Below, piece by piece: positions 8,595-17,732 of a DNA stretch of 64,000 bases. The notes under the pieces are model-generated. The model made no database searches. It was not told the DNA's origin and was given only the letters and a program-made list of their open reading frames with translations. The translations under genes and the position numbers were made by a program. Each line of letters begins with the position of its first letter. The stretch's first letter is position 1. Source of the stretch: Candidatus Pseudobacter hemicellulosilyticus (GTDB lineage Bacteria; Bacteroidota; Bacteroidia; Chitinophagales; Chitinophagaceae); NCBI GenBank assembly GCA_029202545.1, contig CP119311.1, positions 1,302,001-1,366,000 on the forward strand. Reading direction: 5' to 3'.

Positions 8595-8614
8595 CCTAAG
8601 TTAAGTGGAATTTT

Positions 8615-9730
8615 TTAACTGTTGAGCATCAGGGGCATCACCAGCATGAGCATTTCTTCATTTTCGTCCTGCTCTGTGGGTTTGATGATACCGGCCTTGG
8701 TGGGGGTAGACAGCTCAATAACGATCTCGTCACTGTCTGCTCCACTCAGCATTTCAATCAGGAACTTACCATTGAAGGCAATCTGCAGGTCCTCTCCGTT
8801 GTACTGGCATTTCATGCGCTCATTACCTTCAAAGGAGAAGTCTACGTCCTGTGCAGCCAGCTGCAGTTCACTGCCGCTGATATTGAGGACCACCTGGTTG
8901 GTGCTTTTATTACTGAAGATGCTTACCCGGCGGAGGGCGCCCTGGAAATCGCTTTTGTTGATGGTCAGCTTATAGGGATTATCAGCGGGGATCACCACTT
9001 TATAATCCGGGAAGCGGGCGTCTATCAGGCGACAGCTCATCTGGGTTGTACCATGTTTAACAAACAGGTGGTTGCTGTTGTAGTTGATGGTCAGTTCATC
9101 ATCATTATCGGGCATGGCCGTGCGCAGCAGGTTGAGCGGCTTTTTGGGAACGATCAGGGAATCGTTCTTGGGGCAGCTGACATCACTGCGTTTGTAACGG
9201 ACCAGGCGGTGTGCGTCGGTGGCTACAAACTGGAGGCCTTTTTTATCCATTTCAAAGAAAACACCTGTCATGGCCGGGCGGAGATCATCATTGCTCACGG
9301 CAAACAGGGTCTTGTTAATAGCTGTTACCAGGGCGGAAGAGGTCATGGTAAAGGTAGAAGTATCGTCAGCTACGGGTTCTTTGGGGAAATTGTCCGGGTT
9401 CTCCCCCATCACCTTGTATTTACCATTGTCGCTGGTCAGCTCTACACCAAAGTTCTTGTCGATGGTGAAGGTCAGCGGCTGGTCCGGGATATTTTTAAGC
9501 GAATCAATCAGGATCTTGGCTGGGATACAAACCCGGCCGGAGTCTTTGGCTTCCACTTCCATTTGGATCTTCATCACCGTTTCCAGGTCCGTAGCTACTA
9601 CGGTCAGTTTGTTCTTTTCCACTTCAAACAGGAAATCCTCCAGGATAGGTAACACGGTATTGGCATTGATAACACCGCTGATCTGTTGCAATTGTTTCAA
9701 TAAAGCCGAAGAAGAAACGATGAACTTCAT
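8615..9730 (-). CDS. dnaN: DNA polymerase III beta sliding clamp
   Basis: 371 aa, the usual length. It forms the ring-shaped processivity clamp that tethers DNA polymerase III. The start MKFIVSSSALLKQLQQISGVINANTVLPIL, the central VATDAHRLVRYK, and the C-terminal LMLVMPLML tail of the protein-binding cleft are all diagnostic. It is monocistronic here: its own terminator follows, and a TATATTTG -7 box sits about 20 nt before the start codon. dnaA and recF are not adjacent, as in many Bacteroidota. Confidence 0.97.
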   Translation of the reverse strand: MKFIVSSSALLKQLQQISGVINANTVLPILEDFLFEVEKNKLTVVATDLETVMKIQMEVEAKDSGRVCIPAKILIDSLKNIPDQPLTFTIDKNFGVELTSDNGKYKVMGENPDNFPKEPVADDTSTFTMTSSALVTAINKTLFAVSNDDLRPAMTGVFFEMDKKGLQFVATDAHRLVRYKRSDVSCPKNDSLIVPKKPLNLLRTAMPDNDDELTINYNSNHLFVKHGTTQMSCRLIDARFPDYKVVIPADNPYKLTINKSDFQGALRRVSIFSNKSTNQVVLNISGSELQLAAQDVDFSFEGNERMKCQYNGEDLQIAFNGKFLIEMLSGADSDEIVIELSTPTKAGIIKPTEQDENEEMLMLVMPLMLNS

Positions 9731-10172
9731 AAACTTGATTAAGATTTGAGCAAATATAGAATTATGAATGATATGGTTTACCGGATTTTTTGAACAGGCA
9801 AATCACAATCCGGCTGCGGATTACCGGTCCTGCGGTTGTGCCACAGGTATTGTTTCAGCCCGTGTTTTTACGGGCAGGTCCCTGGAATAAAACGGCCGGT
9901 ATGCCAGCCGGCCGGCTGTATATTTAACGTTGTACCGGCCATTGCCTTCGGCACACTACTTGCCCAACAATTGACGAACTAAAAAAAGAACAATCTTTGT
10001 ATGTTGAAAATCAATATCTTGTCCCGAATTCTCAGCATCGGGACAAGGATAGGGCGGCCTGTTCCGGCAAGGCAAAAGGAATTGTGTACGGAACTTGGAA
10101 AAGCCGGTAAAATAGATAACTTCACGCGCTCATTCCGGCAGCAGGCCGGAACTTATAAAAAGCAGCTTGTAT
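9731..10172. other. Intergenic/leader region between divergent dnaN and the YbjN-like gene
   Basis: Between the dnaN promoter and the plus-strand gene at 10173. It contains several hairpins: GCCCGT/ACGGGC near 9859-9875, GGCCGG-rich palindromes near 9892-9915, a perfect 10-bp hairpin at 10018-10047, and a 7-bp hairpin at 10133-10151 (TTCCGGC and GCCGGAA). A candidate plus-strand promoter is TTG at 9971-9973, then 18 nt, then AATCTTTG at 9992-9999. That would give the downstream gene a structured leader of about 165 nt. No protein gene is supported. Confidence 0.5.
9751..9758 (-). promoter_or_regulatory. Candidate dnaN promoter -7 box
   Basis: On the minus strand the sequence reads TATATTTG, a perfect match to the Bacteroidota -7 consensus TAnnTTTG, 20 nt before the dnaN ATG. 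No clear TTG -33 element is present at the expected distance. Confidence 0.45.
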
Positions 10173-11489
10173 ATGGTATTCGATAAATTATTCGGATGGG
10201 GTAAAAAGAAAAAAGCAGTAGAGCCCGCTATTGCCTTCGGCCGTTATTCAGACAACAACAAAACCGTGGCCAAGGTCAATAAATGGACGGAAGCAGATAA
10301 TCTCTTTAAGAACCAGGAATACCATAACTGCATAGAAGCTTTTTTTGATTACCTGCGGGATGATGCCCAGGAGAACGTGGTGCTGGAACGCAACGGCCAG
10401 GAAGGGAAATTCCATGTGTACCAGGGCTCCAAAGTATTACGCGGTTCCTTTACCCAGGACCACCTGCAGGCCGAGATCACACTGGCCAGGATGCCGCAGC
10501 CCAGCGTGCCCGTCATGCGCCGCCTGCTGGAAATGAACTTCAACCTGTATTACAGCCGTTATGCGCTGGACCAGGAAAGGCTTTGCATGCGGTTTGATAC
10601 GGATATCAAGACCGCCAATCCCAACAAACTGTATTATGGCCTGAAAGAGCTGGCCACCAAAGCTGATAAGCAGGACGACCTGCTGGTGCAGGAGTTTGCT
10701 TCCCTGCTGACCATTGACACCGATCACGTGATGGAGCTGCCGGATGCGGAAAAAGAAGTGAAATACGACTATTTCCGGAGATGGATCACTGAAACGCTGG
10801 ACTATATCAAAACACTGGATGCCGATAAGTTTTCCGGAGGCGTAGCCTATCTCCTCCTCACCCTGGTATTCCGGATCGATTACCTGCTGGGACCGGAAGG
10901 CAAACTGCAGAGCGAGCTGGAGAAGATAGCCGATACCTATTACCGGAAAGATGAACGGCAGACCCAGGAGCGCAACCTGGGTATGATAGATGGCTTTGGA
11001 AAACTGCTCCTGCTCAGCAAGGAAGATGTTTTCCGCTGCCTGTTCCGCTCAAGGCATACCTTCTCTATAGTAACACCGCAGAACCACCAGGCCGTAGTGG
11101 AAGCAGTGAATGCAGCCATCGGCAATATGCCCTGGTACAATGACAATGGCCATCCCTTCATTGCCAGCAAGGTGCTGGAATACGGCATTGCTTTCTGCCA
11201 GTATTCCTACAGCCTGCCCAAACCGCTGAGCGACCTGTTCCGGCTTTTCATACAGATCAACTATGGTGGATTTTTTGCGGAACTTGGTTTTACAACGCAG
11301 TATTATAACCCGGTCAGCAACCACTTTGATGCGGATGCCATCCGGGAAAAGATAGAATCTATTGTACAGGCCTGGAAGCCCAAATACCCTGAGCTGAACT
11401 ATAAGGCCCATTTGCTGAAATACGATTCACTGGTGAGCTTCAACCACTCTTTTGTAACCGAGATCACCTACCTGAATTTTGAAGCCTGA
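10173..11489 (+). CDS. Uncharacterised YbjN/type III chaperone-like protein
   Basis: 438 aa from the ATG at 10173; an in-frame TTG lies two codons upstream. No signal peptide; the N-terminus is very basic (GWGKKKKAV). Residues 30-175 look like a YbjN/type-III-secretion-chaperone-type domain (segments LLEMNFNLYYSRYALDQERLCMRF and KLYYGLKELATKADKQDDLL). The C-terminal 260 residues are mostly helical and unfamiliar to me. The gene is followed after 60 nt by a cytosolic protease that carries a similar domain at its C-terminus, which suggests a shared process. I cannot name a function. Confidence 0.65.
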   Translation: MVFDKLFGWGKKKKAVEPAIAFGRYSDNNKTVAKVNKWTEADNLFKNQEYHNCIEAFFDYLRDDAQENVVLERNGQEGKFHVYQGSKVLRGSFTQDHLQAEITLARMPQPSVPVMRRLLEMNFNLYYSRYALDQERLCMRFDTDIKTANPNKLYYGLKELATKADKQDDLLVQEFASLLTIDTDHVMELPDAEKEVKYDYFRRWITETLDYIKTLDADKFSGGVAYLLLTLVFRIDYLLGPEGKLQSELEKIADTYYRKDERQTQERNLGMIDGFGKLLLLSKEDVFRCLFRSRHTFSIVTPQNHQAVVEAVNAAIGNMPWYNDNGHPFIASKVLEYGIAFCQYSYSLPKPLSDLFRLFIQINYGGFFAELGFTTQYYNPVSNHFDADAIREKIESIVQAWKPKYPELNYKAHLLKYDSLVSFNHSFVTEITYLNFEA

Positions 11490-11549
11490 TTGATCAGCAG
11501 CAACCGGGTCCATGCGAACACAAAACTGAACAGTACAACCCCACGAACG

Positions 11550-12653
11550 ATGCCAACACAACAGGTAATAGAAAAGTTTCAGCCGTCCATTATCCAGATA
11601 GCCACCCAAACCGGCACTGGCACCGGGTTTTACCTGAAAGAGTTTGACCTTATTGTCACCAATGATCATGTAGTGGATGAAAATGCAGAAGTGACCATTA
11701 CGGGCAAGACCTTTGAAAAAGTTTTATCCCGCGTCTGGTATACCGACCGGAAGCATGACCTGGCTTTTCTTCAGGCCCCTTCCGGCGTTGAACTGCCTGA
11801 GCTGCCGCTGGGCCGCTATGAATCCCTGAAGGACGGTGATGAAGTGATTGCCATTGGACACCCCTACGGACTCAACTATACAGCTACCCAGGGCGTGATC
11901 TCCAAAGTGGACCGGATCAGGGATGGGCTGAAATTTATCCAGATAGATGCGGCCATCAACCCTGGCAACAGCGGCGGTCCCCTGGTCAATCAATCCGGTG
12001 AAGTGATTGGCGTCAATTCGTTCATCATCCGTGGCGGCGATAACCTGGGCTTTGCCCTGCCGGTGAGCTACCTGCACACCGCCCTGCAATTGTACTCGCC
12101 CCATAAAGGCACGCCCTCTACCCGTTGCCATAGCTGCGATTTCCTGGTGCTTCCTGAAAATATAGAAGCCACCAAGTACTGCCCCTCCTGCGGTACCGAG
12201 GTCAAGCTGCCCGAGATGCCGGAGAAAGAAGCAGAAGTGGTGGGTGTGGCCAAGACCATTGAAGACATTCTCCGCAGCCTGGGAAAGGATATCAAACTGG
12301 CCAGGTCCGGCGCCAACCGCTGGGAAGTGCGGGAAGGCAGCGCCCGGATCAAGATCACGTATAATCCCGAGAACTATTTTATAGCCGGCGACGCCTATCT
12401 CTGCCAGCTGCCGCCGGATCCCAGCAAGATCAAACCCCTGTACCTGTTCCTCCTGCAGGAGAACTACCGGGTGAATGGCCTGGTGCTGAGCTGCGCCAAC
12501 CAGAACATTATTCTCTCCTGTGTGATCTATGACCTGGACATCCATAAAGATACCGGTGCGCAGGTCTTTAATACCCTGTTCAAAAATGCCGATCATTACG
12601 ACGACCTGCTGAAAGCAGAATACGGCTGCGTGGACAGGCTGGAAGATGTTTAA
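11550..12653 (+). CDS. Cytosolic trypsin-like serine protease with zinc ribbon and YbjN-like domain
   Basis: 367 aa from the ATG at 11550. Residues 1-185 form an HtrA/trypsin-like protease: H40 (VTNDHVVDE), D70 (DRKHDLAFLQ) and S141 (NPGNSGGPLV) give a complete catalytic triad, with GHPYGLNYTATQGVIS between. There is no signal peptide or membrane anchor and no PDZ domain, unlike DegP/DegS. Residues 193-214 are a four-cysteine zinc ribbon (CHSC and CPSC). Residues 230-367 resemble the YbjN/T3S-chaperone-like fold seen in the preceding gene. It is probably co-transcribed with that gene. The fusion is unusual and the substrate is unknown. Confidence 0.75.
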   Translation: MPTQQVIEKFQPSIIQIATQTGTGTGFYLKEFDLIVTNDHVVDENAEVTITGKTFEKVLSRVWYTDRKHDLAFLQAPSGVELPELPLGRYESLKDGDEVIAIGHPYGLNYTATQGVISKVDRIRDGLKFIQIDAAINPGNSGGPLVNQSGEVIGVNSFIIRGGDNLGFALPVSYLHTALQLYSPHKGTPSTRCHSCDFLVLPENIEATKYCPSCGTEVKLPEMPEKEAEVVGVAKTIEDILRSLGKDIKLARSGANRWEVREGSARIKITYNPENYFIAGDAYLCQLPPDPSKIKPLYLFLLQENYRVNGLVLSCANQNIILSCVIYDLDIHKDTGAQVFNTLFKNADHYDDLLKAEYGCVDRLEDV

Positions 12654-12677
12654 ACTGCTTTAATGTAACTTGCCGGC

Positions 12678-13157
12678 ATGTACCGGAAACAGCTTTCCAA
12701 AGAACAGGCTCTCCAGAAGGCCCGCCATTATTGCGGCTACCAGGAACGCTCCCATGCGGAGGTCAAGGAGAAGCTGTATGGCTATGGCCTGCGCAGGCAG
12801 GAAGTGGAAGAGCTGCTGTCTCAGCTGATAGAAGAAAATTACCTCAACGAAGAACGTTTTGCCACCCTTTTTGCCGGCGGAAAATTCCGGATGAAACAAT
12901 GGGGTCGGGTAAAGATCAAATACGAGCTGAAGCAAAAGCAGATCAGTGAGTACAATATCCGCCAGGCCATGAAGGAAATTGATGAGGCTGATTACCTGGT
13001 CACCCTGCGCACCCTGGCCGAAAAAAAATGGGCCACTATCAAAGGCGAAGGCGTTAACCTGTTTGTGAAAATGAGCAAGACCACCGACTATCTCCTGCAG
13101 AAAGGTTTTGAGAACGACCTGGTACGACAGGAAATAGCGCGGCTGAAAGCAGACTGA
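12678..13157 (+). CDS. recX: Regulatory protein RecX
   Basis: 159 aa. RecX proteins bind RecA filaments and modulate homologous recombination. The three-helix repeats are visible: KEQALQKARHYCGYQERSHAEVKEKLYGYG, then VEELLSQLIEENYLNEERFATLFAGGKFRMKQWGRVKIKYELKQKQIS, then YLLQKGFENDLVRQEIARL. recA is not adjacent. The gene is 24 nt downstream of the protease gene, so it may be read from the same transcript. Confidence 0.9.
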   Translation: MYRKQLSKEQALQKARHYCGYQERSHAEVKEKLYGYGLRRQEVEELLSQLIEENYLNEERFATLFAGGKFRMKQWGRVKIKYELKQKQISEYNIRQAMKEIDEADYLVTLRTLAEKKWATIKGEGVNLFVKMSKTTDYLLQKGFENDLVRQEIARLKAD

Positions 13158-13189
13158 TCTTTCCTGTTCCACGCACATCAATAACGATA

Positions 13190-13735
13190 ATGAACTTCCA
13201 ACAGATCCGGACAGCAGACCATCCGCAGCTGGCCTTTGTACAGGCCCTGTACGAGACCAGCTTCCCCTGGCAGGAACGCAGGGCCTGGCAGCAGGTGCTG
13301 CAACTGCTGCCCGAACCGGCCATGCAGCTGTGGCTGGTGCAGGAAGAAGAAAGACCGGTGGCCTTCCTGATCTGCTGGCAGCTGGAACATTGGTGTTACC
13401 TGGAGCATTTTGCCGTTGATCCGCTGGAGCGCGGCAAACAATATGGTGCAGCCATCATGGACCAGCTGATCAGCCGGAGCGAGGGTAAGCTGCTGCTGGA
13501 AGTAGAGCGGCCGCATGATCCCGACAGCCAGCGCAGGATCCGGTTCTATGAACGACTGGGATTCCGCCTGCTGGACATCGATTATTACCAGCCTGCTTAT
13601 CGTACAGGCGAGCCCACCGTGCCCATGCTGCTGTTAAGCTATTCCTTTATAGAAGACCCTCACGCTGTTATTCACCTGGCAGACCTCCTCAGCACCACTG
13701 TATACCAACGGTATTATGATAAGTTGAACGGATAA
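13190..13735 (+). CDS. GNAT family N-acetyltransferase
   Basis: 181 aa. The acetyl-CoA-binding core of the GNAT fold is seen at residues 65-120: WCYLEHFAVDPLERGKQYGAAIMDQLISR, with the R/Q-x-x-G-x-G/A-like pyrophosphate loop degenerate as ERGKQYGAA. It is followed by beta-strand KLLLEVERPHD and RIRFYERLGFRLLDID, the typical terminal segment. The substrate (an amine on a small molecule or protein) is unknown. It lies 32 bp after recX on the same strand. Confidence 0.85.
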   Translation: MNFQQIRTADHPQLAFVQALYETSFPWQERRAWQQVLQLLPEPAMQLWLVQEEERPVAFLICWQLEHWCYLEHFAVDPLERGKQYGAAIMDQLISRSEGKLLLEVERPHDPDSQRRIRFYERLGFRLLDIDYYQPAYRTGEPTVPMLLLSYSFIEDPHAVIHLADLLSTTVYQRYYDKLNG

Positions 13736-13919
13736 CCGCCCAGGTAACCCGCCAAGCCTCCTTTTAATGTGATTATAACCTGCGCGTTAAAAAAGCCATA
13801 AAGCATTAATACGTCATTAAAAACAACGGCTATTGCCGGCCATTTAGACAAGATTGGCACAGACCGGCATTATTGTTGGATTATACAGCTTGTATTCATC
13901 ACTTCTAAAAAGCGTTGTT

Positions 13920-14192
13920 ATGAAAGCGAGAAAAAATAATAAAGCGGTTACCGAGACATTTGAACTGATGGTAGACGGAAAACCCGTTGCTGTAAAAGCT
14001 ACTTTATATGAAACGCATACCACAGAAGCAAGATACAGAGTAAGTGTGAACAACAGCCCTGTATATATATTCGGTTGGGATGCCCACCGGAACAGGCTGT
14101 CGGTTATAGATAGTGGTAGTGCCGTAAACAATATGACAGAGCGTATGGAGGAAGCAATCGGACAGCAACTTTACCATAAAATGGCAGCATAA
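13920..14192 (+). CDS. Small uncharacterised protein
   Basis: 90 aa from the ATG at 13920. A longer frame from 13854 has no ATG support. It begins MKARKNNKAVTETFELMVDG and looks like a small alpha/beta protein with a helical C-terminus (MTERMEEAIGQQLYHKMAA). No cysteines, signal or membrane segment. I do not recognise the family. A strong intrinsic terminator 28 nt downstream supports a real transcription unit ending here. Confidence 0.6.
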   Translation: MKARKNNKAVTETFELMVDGKPVAVKATLYETHTTEARYRVSVNNSPVYIFGWDAHRNRLSVIDSGSAVNNMTERMEEAIGQQLYHKMAA

Positions 14193-14220
14193 AGGGCTTG
14201 AGGAGTTTGATTTTGAGCAG

Positions 14221-14256
14221 AAGGGTGTGCCGGATTCCGGCGCGCCCCTTTTTTTT
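14221..14256 (+). terminator. Intrinsic terminator after the small protein gene
   Basis: A stem of about 13 pairs with one bulge: AAGGGTGTGCCGG at 14221-14233, loop ATT, then CCGGCGCGCCCCTT, running into eight to nine T residues ending near 14256. Confidence 0.9.
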
Positions 14257-14405
14257 GTCCTGTTTTTACCAATTAATGACAGACCATTAAAGGGATGGTA
14301 TGACGTTGATCAGTGCAAGGATCAGTTGACCGGATGACGCTTGTTCTTCGCGGAGGCCTAAAATTAGTCCTAACTTTGTGCTACCGCAAACCTATACCTA
14401 CCTGT

Positions 14406-14807
14406 ATGAGCCCTTCTACCCTTGTTTTTACGGACAAAACACAGGCGCCGGCAACAGCTGCCCTGGGAAAAAAACAAGTGTTACTGGACAGCCTGCTGCG
14501 GGAAAACAAGATCACCGAAACCATCTGGAAATACTACAGCGCCAGCAGCGGCTGGACCCTCCAATGCCGCGAAAAAAAGCAGAACCTCTTCTATATACAG
14601 GTTACCAGCACTGGGTTTGATGTTTGGTTCACGCTTGGAAAAGCAGCCAAGGGCAAGGCGCTGGCAGCTATCGCTGATCCATTACTGATAGCATCCATAC
14701 AAACAGCTGCCGAATACCGGGAAGGGACCAGTTTCAAGGTCAGCATTCAAACAACAAAAGACCTTCCTGTTGTGCGCTTACTAACGGAGATCAGGAGAAG
14801 TAAATAG
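14406..14807 (+). CDS. DUF3788 family protein
   Basis: 133 aa from the ATG at 14406. The central pattern (ITETIWKYYSASSGWTLQCREKKQNLFYIQ, a phenylalanine-rich strand DVWFTLGKAAKGKA, then a helix and KVSIQTTKDLPVVRLLTEIRRSK) matches the DUF3788 family, which is related to the YdhG/DUF1801-like fold. Cytosolic, function unknown. It stands alone between two transcription units. Confidence 0.75.
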   Translation: MSPSTLVFTDKTQAPATAALGKKQVLLDSLLRENKITETIWKYYSASSGWTLQCREKKQNLFYIQVTSTGFDVWFTLGKAAKGKALAAIADPLLIASIQTAAEYREGTSFKVSIQTTKDLPVVRLLTEIRRSK

Positions 14808-14958
14808 TACCATAGAGATAAAGCAGCCGGCCTTTGCACTTAAAGGCTCAACACCGACGCAAACTGTGTTTTTGTGGGTCGGATCCATGTTTGGCAACCG
14901 CCTGATATTATATCAATTCTGCATGATGACGATCATATAAAATAGTATAGGAGCATTC

Positions 14959-14966
14959 TACTTTTG
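14959..14966 (+). promoter_or_regulatory. Candidate adhE promoter -7 box
   Basis: TACTTTTG matches the Bacteroidota -7 consensus TAnnTTTG, 21 nt before the adhE ATG. No good -33 TTG is found at the usual distance, so an activator might be needed. Confidence 0.4.
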
Positions 14967-14987
14967 TTTCATCTTAATTCCTCTATC

Positions 14988-17627
14988 ATGGAAACAAATG
15001 CAGAAAAATTGTCTAAGAAAATCGAAAAGGTCAGGGAAGCACAAGTGCAATATTCCACATTCACCCAGGAACAGGTAGATGAGATCTTTCGTCAGGCGGC
15101 TATTGCAGCTAATAACGCCCGGATCCAACTGGCTAAAATGGCCGTTGAAGAAACAGGTATGGGTGTAGTTGAAGATAAGGTGATCAAAAACCACTTCGCT
15201 TCAGAGTATATCTATAACCAGTACAAGAATGAAAAGACCTGTGGTGTCATTGAAAGCGACGAAGCTTTTGGTATCACCAAGATTGCTGAGCCCATCGGTG
15301 TGATTGCCGCCGTGGTGCCCACCACCAACCCGACCTCCACTGCCATATTTAAAGCCCTTATCGCGCTGAAAACAAGGAACGGGATCATTTTCTCTCCGCA
15401 CCCCCGTGCCAAGAAATCCACTATCGCCGCTGCTCAGATCGTACTGGACGCCGCTGTAAAAGCAGGTGCGCCCAAGAACATTGTCAGCTGGATCGAAGAG
15501 CCTTCCGTTGAGCAGTCTCAACAGCTGATGGCCCAGGCTGACCTGATCCTTGCTACCGGTGGTCCCGGCATGGTGAAAGCCGCTTATGGTTCCGGCAAAC
15601 CTGCCATTGGTGTTGGCGCCGGTAACACTCCTGCCATTATTGATGAGACCGCTCACCTTAAAATGGCTGTAAACTCCGTACTGCTCTCCAAGACCTTCGA
15701 CAACGGTATGATCTGCGCTTCTGAACAGAGCGTGATCGTGGTAGAGTCAGTGTATGAAAAAGTAAAACAGGAATTCCTGGACCGTGGTGCTTACATCCTG
15801 TCCAAGAAAGAAGTCAGCAAAGTAGGCGCCCTGCTGCTGATCAATGGTGTGCTGAATGCTAACATCGTAGGTCAGTCGGCCTTTAAGATCGCCGCCCTCG
15901 CTGGCATCACCGTTCCTGAAGAGACCAAGATCCTGATCGGTGAAGTAACTTCCACTGAGCTGGACGAGCCGTTCTCCCATGAAAAACTGTCAACTGTTCT
16001 GGCCATGTACAAAGCCAAGAACTTTGACGAAGCGCTGGAAAAAGCTATCAGGCTGGTTAAGCTGGGCGGCTTTGGACACACTTCGGTACTGTATACTGAT
16101 CCCGCTGTTTCCCAGGAAAGGATCGACCGTTTCGGCGCAGCCATGAAGACTGGTCGTACCATCATCAACATGCCTTCTTCCCAGGGCGCTATCGGTGACA
16201 TCTTCAACTTCAAGCTCTCCCCCTCCCTTACCCTGGGTTGCGGTAGCTGGGGTGGTAACTCCGTCTCCGAGAATGTTGGCGTAAAACACCTTTTAAACAT
16301 TAAAAGCGTAGCTGCAAGAAGAGAAAATATGCTTTGGTTCCGCGTTCCCGAAAAAGTCTATTTCAAATATGGCTGTCTGCCCGTAGCCCTCAGAGAACTG
16401 AAAGAGCTGGGTAAGAAAAAAGTATTCATTGTTACCGACAAGGTCCTCTTCAAAATGGGCTTTGCAGACCATGTTACCAAGATCCTGGACGAACAAAAGA
16501 TCGACTACACCGTTTACTTCGACGTTGATCCTGATCCCACACTCGCTGCTGCCCGCAAAGGCGCTGCTGAAATGACCAGCTTCCAGCCTGATACCATCCT
16601 GGCCCTGGGCGGTGGTTCTCCGATGGATGCCGCTAAGATCATGTGGGTTCTGTATGAACACCCCGAAGAACGCTTTGAAGACCTGGCCATGCGTTTCATG
16701 GATATCCGCAAAAGAGTATACGCTTTCCCGAAAATGGGTATCAAAGCCAGCTTCGTAGCCGTGCCCACTACCGCAGGTACCGGTTCTGAAGTCACTCCTT
16801 TTGCTGTGATCACCGATGAAAAAACCGATATCAAATATCCGCTGGCAGACTATGAGCTGACTCCCGATATCGCTATCGTGGATGCCGAGCTGATGATGAA
16901 CATGCCTAAAGGCCTGACTGCCGCTTCCGGTATCGACGCCCTGACCCACGCCCTGGAATCTTATGTATCCGTACTGGCCTCTGAGTTCACCAATGGCCTG
17001 GCGCTGGAAGCCATCCGCCTGATCTTCAAATACCTGCCGGATGCATACAACGAAGGGAAGACCAATATCAAAGCAAGGGAAAAAATGGCCCACGCCTCTT
17101 CCATTGCCGGTATGGCCTTTGCCAACGCCTTCCTGGGTATCTGTCACTCACTGGCTCACAAACTGGGCGCCACCCATGGTGTTGCACACGGTGTAGCCAA
17201 CGGTATGCTGATCTCCGAAGTGGTTCGCTTCAATGCTGTGGAAAACCCACGCAAACAAGCCGCCTTCCCGCAATACAAATATCCTAACGCCCGCTGGAGG
17301 TATGCCCAGATCGCTGACTACCTGAAACTGGGTGGTAAAACTGAAGCTGAGAAAGTGGAACTGCTGATTGCCGCTATCGAAGACCTGAAAGCGAAAGTAG
17401 GCATCCCCAAATCCATCCGCGAGCATGGCGTTGACGAGACCAAGTTCTACGCTTCTCTTGAAACCATGTCCGAACAGGCCTTCGACGACCAGTGTACCGG
17501 CGCCAACCCGCGCTACCCGCTGATCAGCGAGCTGAAGAAGATCTATATCAAAGCTTATGAAGGACCAAACTATAAAGAGGAACCTGTAGTAGCTGCGCAA
17601 CCTGCCCCTGAGGTAGCACCGGCTTAA
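14988..17627 (+). CDS. adhE: Bifunctional acetaldehyde-CoA/alcohol dehydrogenase AdhE
   Basis: 879 aa from the ATG at 14988, full family length. It reduces acetyl-CoA to acetaldehyde and then to ethanol, regenerating NAD+ in fermentation. Residues 1-440 are the aldehyde dehydrogenase half, with VVPTTNPTSTAIFKAL, the glycine-rich GVGAGNTPAIID, and the catalytic C243 in DNGMICASEQS. Residues 450-860 are the iron-dependent alcohol dehydrogenase half, with ALGGGSPMDAAK, PTTAGTGSEVTPFAVI, and the metal-site segment ICHSLAHKLGATHGVAHG. The linker NVGVKHLLNIKSVAARRENMLWFRVPEKVYFK is the normal AdhE junction. No frameshift or missing residue is seen. Probably monocistronic, with its own terminator. 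Confidence 0.97.
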   Translation: METNAEKLSKKIEKVREAQVQYSTFTQEQVDEIFRQAAIAANNARIQLAKMAVEETGMGVVEDKVIKNHFASEYIYNQYKNEKTCGVIESDEAFGITKIAEPIGVIAAVVPTTNPTSTAIFKALIALKTRNGIIFSPHPRAKKSTIAAAQIVLDAAVKAGAPKNIVSWIEEPSVEQSQQLMAQADLILATGGPGMVKAAYGSGKPAIGVGAGNTPAIIDETAHLKMAVNSVLLSKTFDNGMICASEQSVIVVESVYEKVKQEFLDRGAYILSKKEVSKVGALLLINGVLNANIVGQSAFKIAALAGITVPEETKILIGEVTSTELDEPFSHEKLSTVLAMYKAKNFDEALEKAIRLVKLGGFGHTSVLYTDPAVSQERIDRFGAAMKTGRTIINMPSSQGAIGDIFNFKLSPSLTLGCGSWGGNSVSENVGVKHLLNIKSVAARRENMLWFRVPEKVYFKYGCLPVALRELKELGKKKVFIVTDKVLFKMGFADHVTKILDEQKIDYTVYFDVDPDPTLAAARKGAAEMTSFQPDTILALGGGSPMDAAKIMWVLYEHPEERFEDLAMRFMDIRKRVYAFPKMGIKASFVAVPTTAGTGSEVTPFAVITDEKTDIKYPLADYELTPDIAIVDAELMMNMPKGLTAASGIDALTHALESYVSVLASEFTNGLALEAIRLIFKYLPDAYNEGKTNIKAREKMAHASSIAGMAFANAFLGICHSLAHKLGATHGVAHGVANGMLISEVVRFNAVENPRKQAAFPQYKYPNARWRYAQIADYLKLGGKTEAEKVELLIAAIEDLKAKVGIPKSIREHGVDETKFYASLETMSEQAFDDQCTGANPRYPLISELKKIYIKAYEGPNYKEEPVVAAQPAPEVAPA

Positions 17628-17659
17628 GAAACCATGTCATGTTTTATGATTTAAGCAAA

Positions 17660-17696
17660 CAAGGCGGACCCCCAACGGGTTCGCCTTTGTTTTTGT
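17660..17696 (+). terminator. adhE intrinsic terminator
   Basis: An 11-bp stem (AAGGCGGACCC with GGGTTCGCCTT, one G-U pair) around a short CCAAC loop, followed by TGTTTTTG. It starts 33 nt after the adhE stop. Confidence 0.9.
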
Positions 17697-17732
17697 GGTA
17701 AGGCGATAGGGAAGACAGGTTTTACTTCTTTA

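Noticed and set aside
10001..10186. 61-codon frame in front of the YbjN-like gene
   Set aside because: Runs through the two leader hairpins, overlaps the next start, and shows no family resemblance.
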